Origin: Apium graveolens
Lineage: Eukaryota; Streptophyta; Magnoliopsida; Apiales; Apiaceae
Assembly (NCBI RefSeq): GCF_009905375.1
Contig: NC_133653.1
Span: 66,685,414 to 66,749,413, forward strand
Length of the DNA stretch: 64,000 bases
Direction: 5' to 3'
The stretch's first letter is position 1, and each line of letters begins with the position of its first letter. A program made the position numbers and the translations under genes. Positions 1 through 8,343 of this stretch are shown here, piece after piece. The notes under the pieces are model-generated. The model was not told the DNA's origin. It was given only the letters and a program-made list of their open reading frames with translations, and searched no databases.

Positions 1-270
1 GGCCTCCAGTGGCAAGTACGGTCACCACCAGAGACTGGAACTAGTCTAAAGGGAGGAGGGACGTTATAACGAGCATTTAGTTTATTGAAATCTATGTTAT
101 GCCAAGTATTACAGTGATTAAAGGAGTCGAGATGTGCAGTGGAAGGATATTCATCCCCCCTAGTATTAATCATATCAATTAAAGACATATGAAGAGCGGA
201 TCTCGATATCCTTACCTCGTTTTGAAGCCGAGGCTATCTTGGCCGCCCTCTCGGAACTCTTGTCGGCCAT
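1..270 (-). pseudogene. Antisense extra ORF of a Tat-type element, Transposase_28-like, 5' part
   Basis: Reading leftwards from the ATG at 270, the product starts MADKSSERAAKIASASKRG and is clearly homologous to the ORF that starts at 35581 on the plus strand (MADKGAERESKIASASKRG). Shared stretches include MINTRGDEYP and GGDRTCHW. The family matches my knowledge of the plant 'putative gypsy type transposon' (Transposase_28) proteins, which are carried by Ty3/gypsy elements; their function is unknown. The frame shifts by one base near 178-190, just before the conserved LIDMIN-type segment, so this copy is probably broken. It runs off the window's left edge. It lies antisense to the PPT and 3' LTR at 2371-2890, as extra ORFs of Tat elements can. 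Homology between the two copies is seen directly; the family name is recalled, not searched. Confidence 0.7.
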
Positions 271-392
271 CTAGTAAAGACTGGAAAAGACTTGGGAGGA
301 AGAAGGAGTGGATTTGAGAGAGGAGAAGATTAGAAAGTTGTAGGTGAAGAGAAATGAAATGAGAGGTGTGAAGAATCACACTCTCATCCCAC

Positions 393-402
393 CTATATAT
401 AG
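393..402 (-). promoter_or_regulatory. Candidate TATA box for the antisense extra ORF
   Basis: On the minus strand a TATATATAGG stretch lies about 125 bases upstream of the ATG at 270. It is followed by a pyrimidine-rich leader, as in the second copy (TATA at 35396-35404, ATG at 35581). The same arrangement in both copies supports a real Pol II promoter for this ORF, independent of the LTR. Confidence 0.5.
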
Positions 403-598
403 GAGAAATAAATGGATAATGGACCTTAAAAAGCCCATTTGGGCCCAAAAGTTGGAAGGTTCTGGAAGTTCCTGGAAAATTCAAGAGAATTCTAGTAAAA
501 AAAATCAAAAGAAAAACTTGAGTTTTTTCAAGATTTTGGAAGAATCCAGAAAGATATTAGAAGAGTTTGGAATTTGGGCTTAGAAATGAGGCCCAATT

Positions 599-780
599 CT
601 AAAAAAAAAAACCTTGAAAAAATAAAGCCCAGCTAAGGGCCCAAGTGTTTAAAAAAGCCCAGAAAAGGGCCCAGATATTTAAGGTTAACAGCCCATAACC
701 CAAAATCCAGTCATAATGGGCCAAAAGAATGAAGGCCCAGCTAAGTGAAGGTGGCCCAAAAATAAAGTCCAGGGAGAAAT
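599..780 (-). promoter_or_regulatory. Cluster of TGGGCC/TGGGCT motifs upstream of the extra ORF
   Basis: Read on the minus strand, this stretch contains many TGGGCY hexamers (GGCCCA/AGCCCA on the plus strand). TGGGCY is the plant 'site II' element bound by TCP factors. A comparable, longer cluster lies at 34800-35400 upstream of the second copy of the ORF. A regulatory role is inferred from motif density only. Confidence 0.4.
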
Positions 781-889
781 GGATAAAAAGATCAGGAATA
801 TGACCCAATTCGACCAGGAATCATGGGGAAATCCTGGTCGAAATACAGGAGGTCGAAATTGCTTCGACCTGGGCAACAAATGAAGGTTA

Positions 890-960
890 ATTCGGTCAAA
901 AAAGCAGGACTCCTGACCGAAAGGAACAAAATTTCTGGTCGAAAATTTTCTGGTCGAAAA

Positions 961-996
<36 letters not shown>

Positions 997-1164
997 AGAG
1001 GAAGGGGTGAAAATCCTGGCCGAAATTCGACCAGGATTCCTGATCGAATGAGCCCTGCCCGAATTTGCATCGACCTGGGCAACAAATGAAGGTTAATTCG
1101 GTCAAAAAGCAGGACTCCTGACCGAAAGGAACAAAATTCTGGTCGAAAATTTTCTGGTCGAAAA

Positions 1165-1206
<42 letters not shown>

Positions 1207-1400
1207 AGAGAGGAAGGGGTGAAAATCCTGGCCGAAATTCGACCAGGATTCCTGATCGAATGAGCCCTGCCCGAATTTGCATCGACCTGGGCAACAAATG
1301 AAGGTTAATTCGGTCAAAAAGCAGGACTCCTGACCGAAAGGAACAAAATTTCTGGTCGAAAATTTTCTGGTCGAAACTGTATAAAAAAAAAAAAAAAAAA
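890..1400. repeat. Tandem repeat of about 205-212 bp with poly(A) cores and TTCGACCAG motifs
   Basis: The landmark GCAGGACTCC occurs at 904, 1109 and 1321, giving three units (the last partial). Each unit has several CTGGTCGAAA / TTCGACCAGG motifs and a poly(A) run of roughly 20-34 bases. Long open frames here on the minus strand are phenylalanine runs from the poly(A) tracts and are not genes. The same CTGGTCGAA motif, without clear tandem units, recurs at 34370-34790 in the second Tat copy. Confidence 0.85.
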
Positions 1401-1479
1401 AAGAGGGAATAAATATTAATATTTATTTATTTATTTATTCTGGAAAAAAAAAAAAAAAAAAAAAAAAGGGAGAAAAAAT

Positions 1480-2250
1480 AAGGAAATTCCTTAAATAATT
1501 TCTGAAAAATATTAATATTTTCAGAAATAAGGAATAAATCCAGGAAAATTAGGATAAATCCCAGAAATTAAGGGAAAAATCCAGAAAAAATAAGGAAATT
1601 CCTTAATAATTTCTGAAAAATACTAATATTTTCAGAAATAAGGAATAAATCCAGGAAAATTAGGATAAATCACAGAAATTAAGGGAAAAATCCAGAAAAA
1701 ATAAGGAAATTCCTTAAATAATTTCTGAAAAAATATTAATATTTTCAGAAATAAGGAATAAATCCAGGAAAATTAGGATAAATCCCAGAAATTAAGGGAA
1801 AAATCCAGAAAAAATAAGGAAATTCCTTAAATAATTTCTGAAAAATATTAATATTTTCAGAAATAAGGAATAAATCCAGGAAAATTAGGATAAATCCCAG
1901 AAATTAAGGGAAAAATCCAGAAAATTAGGATAAATCCCAGAAATTAAGGGAAAAATCCAGAAAATTAAGGATAAATCCCAGAAATTAAAGGGAAAATTCT
2001 GAAAATTAAGGATAAATCCCAGAAATTAAGGGAAAAATCCAGAAATTAAGGGAAAAATCCAGAAAAATAAGGAAATTCCTTAAATAATTTCTGAAAAATA
2101 CTAATATTTTCAGAAATAAGGAATAAATCCAGGAAAATTAGGATAAATCCCAGAAATTAAGGGAAAAATCCAGAAATTAGGAAAATCCCAGAAAATTAGG
2201 GAAAATTCCAGAAAATTAGGGAAAAATTCCTGGAAATTAAGATAATTCTG
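1480..2250. repeat. AT-rich tandem repeat, unit about 112 bp
   Basis: AGGAAATTCC starts at about 1481, 1593, 1704, 1817 and 2070, so the unit is about 112 bp, with the last interval expanded by shorter sub-repeats (GGAAAAATCCAGAAATTAAG). Each unit carries a near-perfect palindrome, CTGAAAATATTAATATTTTCAG without its central bases. A diverged version lies at 34090-34330 in the second Tat copy. It occupies the region between the extra-ORF promoter and the 3' end of the element. Confidence 0.85.
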
Positions 2251-2370
2251 AATAAAAGGAAGATTCGTTGTAAATGTGTAGGTCGCTCCACACTTTACGC
2301 AAAAACGAAACCCTGTAAGGGAACGAAGAGATTTAACTTTTGCGAAACCTAAATCAATGTTTCCCAAAAG

Positions 2371-2383
2371 TTGGGGGGGCAAA
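2371..2383 (+). other. Polypurine tract of the left Tat-type element
   Basis: TTGGGGGGGCAAA lies directly before the LTR start TGATAGGG at 2384. A purine run abutting TG... is the expected start point for plus-strand DNA synthesis and fixes the element's orientation as plus. The second copy has the mirror arrangement at 8247-8258. Confidence 0.75.
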
Positions 2384-2890
2384 TGATAGGGATAAATAAG
2401 TCCTGATTTTATAATTATATGGCTGCTAGGCCCAATAATAATAAAAATGTGATACATATTCAGACCAGAAAGGTTAAGTCTGACGGATCAGATTAGGCCT
2501 GGTGGAATAAAAAAGGCCCAAAAAGCCCTGATTTTAATTAATTTCGTAATTAATTAATAAGGGAGAAATCAGATGTTGAAAGAGTCCCCGATGAGGATAT
2601 AAATCCTTAGAGATTAGCCTCAGGGGACCTGAAAGGATAAGGAATCAACTTCCTACTTCCTAGGACTCCTAGTCTATCCTAATTCAGAGGCTTATCCACC
2701 AAGCCTCCTATACCAAGTCCAATTCAAGGACTCCCGCATCTATATAAGGGCCTCACCCCACAAATCAGAACGACGTTTTTTGACTTGATCCTTGGCAATC
2801 AGCAAGGTACGTAGGCATCTTGTTAAGGCAGATTGAGACACGAAACACAAGAGCAGTCAAATCGAGCCTCGAAGCTCACGTTCCTTAGTA
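2384..2890 (+). mobile_element. 3' LTR of the left Tat-type element, cut by the assembly gap
   Basis: It starts TGATAGGGATAAATAAG after the PPT and is homologous in reverse complement to 7772-8246 over its whole length, for example the segment ACGTAGGCATCTTGTTAAGG. A TATA box (CTATATAAGGGCC) lies at 2740-2747 in the plus sense, as expected for an LTR promoter. By comparison with the other copy only about ten bases are missing before the LTR end when the N run begins. Confidence 0.75.
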
Positions 2891-2990
2891 NNNNNNNNNN
2901 NNNNNNNNNNNNNNNNNNNNNNNNNNNNNNNNNNNNNNNNNNNNNNNNNNNNNNNNNNNNNNNNNNNNNNNNNNNNNNNNNNNNNNNNNN
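2891..2990. other. Assembly gap of 100 N
   Basis: Exactly 100 undetermined bases, the usual placeholder for a gap of unknown size. Sequences on the two sides belong to different elements, so their true distance and order are not established by this window. Confidence 0.98.
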
Positions 2991-3761
2991 AAACTTTTAA
3001 TCAGTTCCTCCTTTCCAAGAACTTGAGCTGGAGTGTTAACTGGAGCCTAACTCTCCAGAACTTGCAAGAAACTCATCATCTTCTGACAACACAAGTGTGT
3101 ATGTGGCTGTTGGAGATTCTGGTACCAACTTCATCTGTTTCCACATCCAGATTGGAGTATGAGGAACTTCAGCATTTAGTAGAGAAACAGGTGGAGTTGC
3201 CACTTGTCCCTGTGGTGCTTCCAGAAACATGACAGATGGAATGTGGCAACTTGTGAATATCAATTTCGGGACTTAATCCTGAATCTTCAACTGAAATATT
3301 TTCTTTGATAGGAGAGACAGGAGGTGTGATCACTGTGTGATTAACAGTGTTTTTAGATTGAGGTGGAGGTGGCAAGGCTTCAATCACTATCGGTCCTGAT
3401 GAGATCAGAGATTCCTGATCCCCTTCCTCAGCTTCTTGAGCATCCTCAGAGTGAGGTTGTGCCATACGCCTTCCTGCTATCATTTTCTTTGATCTCCTAG
3501 ATGGTGGAGGAGTTGCTTGAGCATCATCAGAACTTGAAGTTCTTTTCCTCTTTAAAATATCATAACCCTCAGCTTCAGTCTGTTTTGAGGAATTGACTCT
3601 TCAGCTTCTACCTCCTTCTGAAAAATTACATTTTCTGCTTCTATTGTCACAGGTTCTGATACATGAACCTGGACTTGCTCCTCTTCATCTGATTCATCCC
3701 TAAGAATCATCCTTCTTCTCCTTGGTGGAGATTTAGGAACAGATTTTGCTATGATACCACT
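2991..3761 (-). pseudogene. Internal 5' part of a copia-type element: polar, proline-rich ORF of unknown function
   Basis: Directly downstream of the PBS at 3748-3759, the minus strand encodes a highly charged polypeptide: a basic SPPRRRRM stretch, an acidic DESDEEEQ stretch, a second basic stretch (PPPSRRSKKM) and then proline/serine-rich sequence (LPPPPQS, TPPVSP). At least two frame changes are needed, near 3560 and near 3220. No gag, protease or RT motif is visible before the gap. I do not recognise the family. It could be an N-terminal gag extension or a captured sequence in a non-autonomous element. Composition suggests a disordered, possibly nucleic-acid-binding region. Confidence 0.45.
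3748..3759 (-). other. Primer binding site of the inner copia-type element
   Basis: On the minus strand the sequence is TGGTATCATAGC, one mismatch from TGGTATCAGAGC, the complement of the 3' end of plant initiator tRNA-Met. It lies two bases inside the LTR end at 3762. Confidence 0.7.
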
Positions 3762-4313
3762 TGTTAGGTCATATAACAGTATAGAAGTGGGTTGAATATA
3801 TTGTTTATACAATCAAATCAATTTATCAACACAAGTATGTAACAGTAATCAAGTATATTCAATATAATAAACTCTGTTACAATAGAAAAGTTGTTCTCTC
3901 TCAGTGATGAACAATATCACTAAGATCTGCTAGGTTAAAATGTATAATCTTTCTCGTGAATGATAACACATATAGTGTAAACCCTAAGCTGTGTTTATAT
4001 AGTACACAGTTACAAGATATCTTCTAATTGACATGGAATATAATTTTGTCTCCTAAAATTATATCAATCAGATATTATCTTCTACAAGTCTTCTAGCTGT
4101 CCAACTCTTCATGCATATCTTCTATTGTTTTAGTCATGATCCTTTCCAGTAAATTAGCTGCTTTCCTTATCTGAAGTACTCGAACTTAAGTCCTGATTTA
4201 AATCCTGACGGCCTTAAGTTCTGATATAAGTTCTGACTTCAGTAAGTTCTGATTTCTAGTAAGTCCTGATATTAAGTTCTAAAATTAAACACAACAGAAT
4301 AGACATGACATCA
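3762..4313 (-). mobile_element. 5' LTR of the inner copia-type element, 552 bp
   Basis: On the plus strand it runs TGTTAGGTCATATAAC ... CATGACATCA, that is TGATGTCATG ... CTAACA on the element strand. A TATA box (ACTATATAAAC, minus) is at about 3994-4003. It interrupts the protease coding remains of the outer copia element just after a TFG motif. The right flanking pentamer is CATAT (4314-4318); the matching left flank is not visible, because the other end lies in or beyond the gap. Confidence 0.7.
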
Positions 4314-6823
4314 CATATATCCAAAGGTCAGAAATGGGCTAACTTTCTCCTCAAACTGTGATAGCAGGTCCTTATCATCTGTCATATTTCTGGAGCATCC
4401 ACTATCAATGATCTATACGACTTTCTTCACTTGGCCCTGCACACAATGAGATTCAGGTATGTTTAGTGACCCAAGCAGTGTTGGGTATTTCTTCTTGTTA
4501 ACTGATTTAGCAGAAGTAGAGTGAGTTGTTTCAGATAAAATAGAATTCAATGATTGTTGTGCATTTTCCCTTTCTGATGTAGACTCACTTTTTGTTTCTT
4601 TATGGTCTACTCTCAGTTTGTGGCAACTCTTCATCACTTTCAAGTTGCAAGGGATGCAATCAAACTTATCACAAAATGAGTAGGGATCATTTAAATCTGC
4701 TTCATTGTATTTGCAAGCTCCTTCAGTTGGCTTACTAACAACCTTTTACAAAGGTGAGTTAGATGATTTGCAGAGCCACATTTTTCACACTTCTTTCCAG
4801 AGCATCTGCAACATAAGCTAGATCATTGATTTTTTATCCCTATTTTCCCATTTCTATTTTTCTTCTTCTTTCCTGCATCTTCAATCTTTGTTCCTTTGAC
4901 ATGAGTCTTGGTGCTTTGATTGTCCATGAGAGTTTTTCAGCCATAGAAGATTGAGTTGAGTTTGCATTTTTCTTTTCATTATCCTCATCTGCAATTTCTT
5001 CCTTGATAATGAATTCTTCTTCACTGAAGTCTACTTCACAAGCCTTGAACATAGGTGACCCAACCTTTTTCAGCATTGCTGGAACATTTTCATTATGTGT
5101 TGCTTTTTCTTTGTCCCTAATTTTCTTCTTTTGTTGTTCAAAGCATCATAATCAAGACAAATAGCAATGTTTGCACATGGTTTGATTTTCTCATGGTACT
5201 GACCAACCAATTCAGATAAATTATTGAAAGACTTCAACTTTACTTCATTTTTCTCCAGTTTTTCCCTTAGCACAGCCTCAATCTCATTTGCACACTTGAG
5301 CTTGTTCTTTAGATAACCATTTTCTTATTTCAAAGATTCAAGCTCCATTGTCAACAATTTAGTTCCTTGTTTTTCATTCTCAAACTTCTCATTCAACTTA
5401 GTAAATCTGCTAACTTCTTCATTAACAGCAACCATGCTTGTGTGGATGTGAAACATTTATGTGCTCATCTTCTCCACAGTTTCCTTATATTGATTCATAT
5501 TTAAATCAGTGGTGGTAAGAGTTGGTACATGTGATTTAGATGAGGATGATTCTCCTTGCTCAAAAGCCATGAGTGCATAGTTTCCAAGTTCTTCATCTTC
5601 ATCAATTTCATAGTCATCCCAACTTTTACCTTCTGCAATATAAGCTTTACTTTGTTGTTTCTTCATAAGAGCTTCATACTTTGCTTCAAGTTCAAGATAA
5701 GCTTTATTTTTTGTTACCTTCTTGGGTTTCCTGCATTCTGTAGCAAAGTGGTCCAGTTTATCACAATTGAAGCAACATATCTTAGATCTGTCAACAGATC
5801 TAGTTTTGTAGCCATTCTTGCTATCAGAATTGTACTTTTTTTCCTTCCAGCTGTTGTCTTTGTTGAAAGACTATCCTTTATTCTTGAAGTATCTTGGCTT
5901 CTTTACTCTAATATTAGAGAATTTCCTAGCCAAATAAGCCATTGATTGATCTAGCTCATCCATTTCTTCAAGAGTATATAACTCATCTTTTTCCAATTCC
6001 AGAATGACTTGTTTATGTGAATCATTTGTTCTTTGCTCTCTTGCAGAGGCAACTGGAGTTTGAGATCTTGGTTCATCATTGGATGTTTAACTTTCATTTA
6101 CCATTTAAGTACTTGAGACATCCACAACATGTCCTTGACCAGATCTCAATGATTGTCTTTGAATCATCTCTAGTTCATATATTTTGAGAATTCCATATAG
6201 AACGTCCAGTGTTATTCTGCTTAAGTCTCTCCTTTCCCTGATTGTTAAGATTTTTTGTTCCAAATGATCATGGAGAGTAAGCAGGAATTTAGATTCACTT
6301 ATTCAACTTCATATTATTTGTCATGAAGTTGAAAGTCATTTATCAGCTTATTGAATCTTTCAAACACATCAATAATTCTTTCCTTTGGCTTAGCCATGAA
6401 ACCCTCATACTGTGAAATTAGTATCCTTCTTTGGTTTGACCTAACTTCTTCAGTTCCTTCACATAGTATCTCAATCTTTTCCCATATTTTCTTGGCAGTG
6501 TCACAGTTGGCAATGTTGTTGTACATCACATTGTCAAGTGACTCAATCAATATTAATTGCAAGCTACTATCTAGGGATACTTTCTCTTTTTCAGGATCAG
6601 TATACTCAACAGGATCTTTTGGAGCATAAAGAGCTGGGATAATCCTGTCTCCATCTGTATATTCCTCAATTCTAATCGTATGAATGAAAGGTCCATCTTT
6701 GAGGATCTGAATGTAGAGTGGATTGGTCATCTTGATGAATAACATCATTTTCTTTTTCTAAAGAGTGTAGTTAGCTTTGTCAAAGGTAGGAATTTTGATG
6801 CTACTGATTTTCTGTGTATTCAT
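4314..6823 (-). pseudogene. Ty1/copia gag and protease remains
   Basis: The minus-strand reading begins at ATG 6823 (MNTQKISSIKIPTFDK) and meets a TAG at 6758-6760, then continues in a typical copia gag (UBN2-like) segment to about 6314 with AKKIWEKIEILCEGTEEVR and FERFNKLINDFQL. Further frames give a zinc knuckle CCFNCDKLDHFATEC (5732-5777), an acidic linker, coiled-coil stretches (around 5070-5450) and finally the protease signature IDSGCSRNMT (about 4375-4410), where copia aspartic proteases have DSGCS.M. Integrase, RT and RNase H are absent because the inner element and then the gap follow. Many stops and frameshifts make it non-functional. Gag layout is SIRE-like, but the lineage is not certain. 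Confidence 0.75.
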
Positions 6824-6860
6824 TCTTCCAAGAGCTTAAATCTGTTTACTTTCATATTTA

Positions 6861-6872
6861 GCTCTGATACCA
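6861..6872 (-). other. Primer binding site of the outer copia element
   Basis: Exact TGGTATCAGAGC on the minus strand, two bases from the LTR end at 6875. It matches the initiator tRNA-Met primer used by most plant copia elements. Confidence 0.85.
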
Positions 6873-6874
6873 CT

Positions 6875-7749
6875 TGTTAGGACATGAATAACATACAGAG
6901 GGGGGGTGAATGTATTTTACTGTTTATAAGCTATTCTTGAATGTTTATGGTTGAACAAAGTATAGATTTTTCGCTTATATGAGCTTTTTCAGTACTTCAA
7001 CACAAGTGCCATACGGGAAAGTTAGCTAGGCAAGCTATTAATTCTTGTAGTGAGATGAGTTCATGCAGAGATTAAACTTGCAGAAAAATAATGAACACAG
7101 ATCTCCAAAACTCGCTTAATTTTATATTAAAATTAAGACTGTTTTGCTACAAAATTTCTAGGCTCTTTGTTGATAAAGAGTTTAGCTTCTTCTTAAGAAT
7201 GTTACAAGAAATTTGATCTAAATTGTTAATTCTGACAAAAGGACCAGTGTTAACTTTATAACTTAGTTAACTGCTGGTTTACACAGTGGATAATAAAACA
7301 TGCTATTAGCTTTTCTAAACTATCACTTGTCATTTCTATTTATAGAAAAGCGGATCTTCCAGTTCTGGCTTAGCATATCTTTAGCATCCCGTGTTCACTT
7401 TAATCTTCCTCTGTCAGTTAATCTTTGACATTGATCTTGGACACTTCAAACTGCTTTTTGTAGACTTGTCAATCTAGTTGTTGGATTGTTTATTGATTGT
7501 TTATCTTGGATATTCAACTGATCTGTAATTCTGTACTTTGAGATTGTACCTCGAGATCTCCAGTTTACATTTATAAAACACTTGACATCTCGATAAGTAT
7601 ATTGACTTATCGAGCTCTCCAGTATTCTATGTTTAGTTTGGCTTGTAGAGGTCTTCAGTTCTCTATAAGAGATTTTAGGCTTGTCGAGATCTCTAGCCTT
7701 CACATCTTCACTTTGACTTATCAGTAACTCTTAGTTCTGTTATGGATCA
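6875..7749 (-). mobile_element. 5' LTR of the outer copia element; outer end approximate
   Basis: The inner end, TGTTAGGACATG on the plus strand (CATGTCCTAACA on the element strand), is fixed by the PBS. The outer end is taken as ...TTATGGATCA at 7749, giving a TG start (TGATCCATAAC) on the minus strand, but there is no second LTR to confirm it. A TATA box (CTATAAATAG, minus) lies at about 7334-7346. The U3 part holds several diverged TCGAGATCTC motifs at 7550-7690. Confidence 0.55.
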
Positions 7750-7771
7750 AAAACTAAGGTATAATAATTAT

Positions 7772-8246
7772 TGTATTTATTACTAGGGAACGTGAGCTTC
7801 GAAACTCGATTTGACTTCTCTTGTGTTTCGTGACTCGATCTGCCTTAACAAGATGCCTACGTACCTTGCTGTATGCCAAGGATCAAGTCAAAAAATATAG
7901 TTCTGATTAGTGGGGTGAGGCCCCTTATATAGATGTTGGGAGTCCTTGAATTGGACTTGGCTTAGGAGACTTGGTGGGCAGTCTCAGAATTAGAATGGAC
8001 TTTGGAGTCCTAAGAGGTAGGAAGCTAATTCCTTATCCCACGAGGTTCCTTGGAGGCCAATCTACAAGAATTTATTTCCCCTCTAGGACTCCTCTTATCA
8101 GCTGAATTATACCTTATTAATTAGTTACGAAATTAATTAATATTCTGGGTTTCAGGCCTTCTCAAATGGGCCTGGTTATTGGCCTAATTCTGATATAATT
8201 AATGCCATATTAATTACATATTAAGGCCTCATTTTATTCCCTACCA
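7772..8246 (-). mobile_element. 3' LTR of the second Tat-type element, about 475 bp
   Basis: It is reverse-complementary to the LTR at 2384-2890: same TATA region (CTATATAAGG on the minus strand, 7921-7932) and the same ACGTAGGCATCTTGTTAAGG end region. The PPT-side end (TGGTAGGGAATAAAATG on the minus strand) at 8246 is certain. The outer end at 7772 (TGTATTTATTAC on the plus strand) is the nearest TG and is provisional. Orientation is minus, so the antisense ORF at 35581 reads plus. Confidence 0.7.
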
Positions 8247-8258
8247 TTTGCCCCCCAA
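8247..8258 (-). other. Polypurine tract of the second Tat-type element
   Basis: GTTGGGGGGCAAA on the minus strand, directly before the LTR start at 8246, as in the left copy at 2371-2383. Confidence 0.7.
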
Positions 8259-8343
8259 CTTCTGGAAAACCGTGAAAAGGTTTCGCAGGAGTTAAGTTCA
8301 TTCGTTCCCTTACAGGGTATCATTTTTGCATAAAGTGTGGAGC
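8259..8343 (-). mobile_element. Tat-type internal remnant up to the insertion point of element D
   Basis: This matches the left Tat copy at 2290-2370 in reverse complement, for example the shared segment around the AAAGTGTGGAGC motif. It is broken at 8343 by element D and resumes at 34051 with GACCTACACATTTACAACG, also continuous in the left copy. The last five bases, GGAGC (8339-8343), are repeated at 34046-34050. Confidence 0.8.

Noticed and set aside
792..1317. Long minus-strand open frames with phenylalanine runs
   Set aside because: They arise from poly(A) tracts and tandem repeats; the repeated protein text follows the DNA repeat, and no domain or conserved start is present.
4413..4643. 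Separate small gene on the minus strand (76 codons)
   Set aside because: It continues directly, across a stop, into the copia protease signature IDSGCSRNMT, so it is part of the copia polyprotein remnant.
5556..5945. 129-codon plus-strand frame with hydrophobic segments, membrane-protein-like
   Set aside because: It is antisense to the copia gag zinc-knuckle region; the hydrophobic look comes from the complement of Lys/Glu/Asp-rich coding sequence.
7738..7749. TGTTATGGATC at 7738 as the outer end of the Tat LTR
   Set aside because: It would give a TG start and an LTR of about 509 bp, but the same bases fit better as the end of the copia LTR; without the second LTR neither can be proven, so 7772 was kept as a provisional Tat end.
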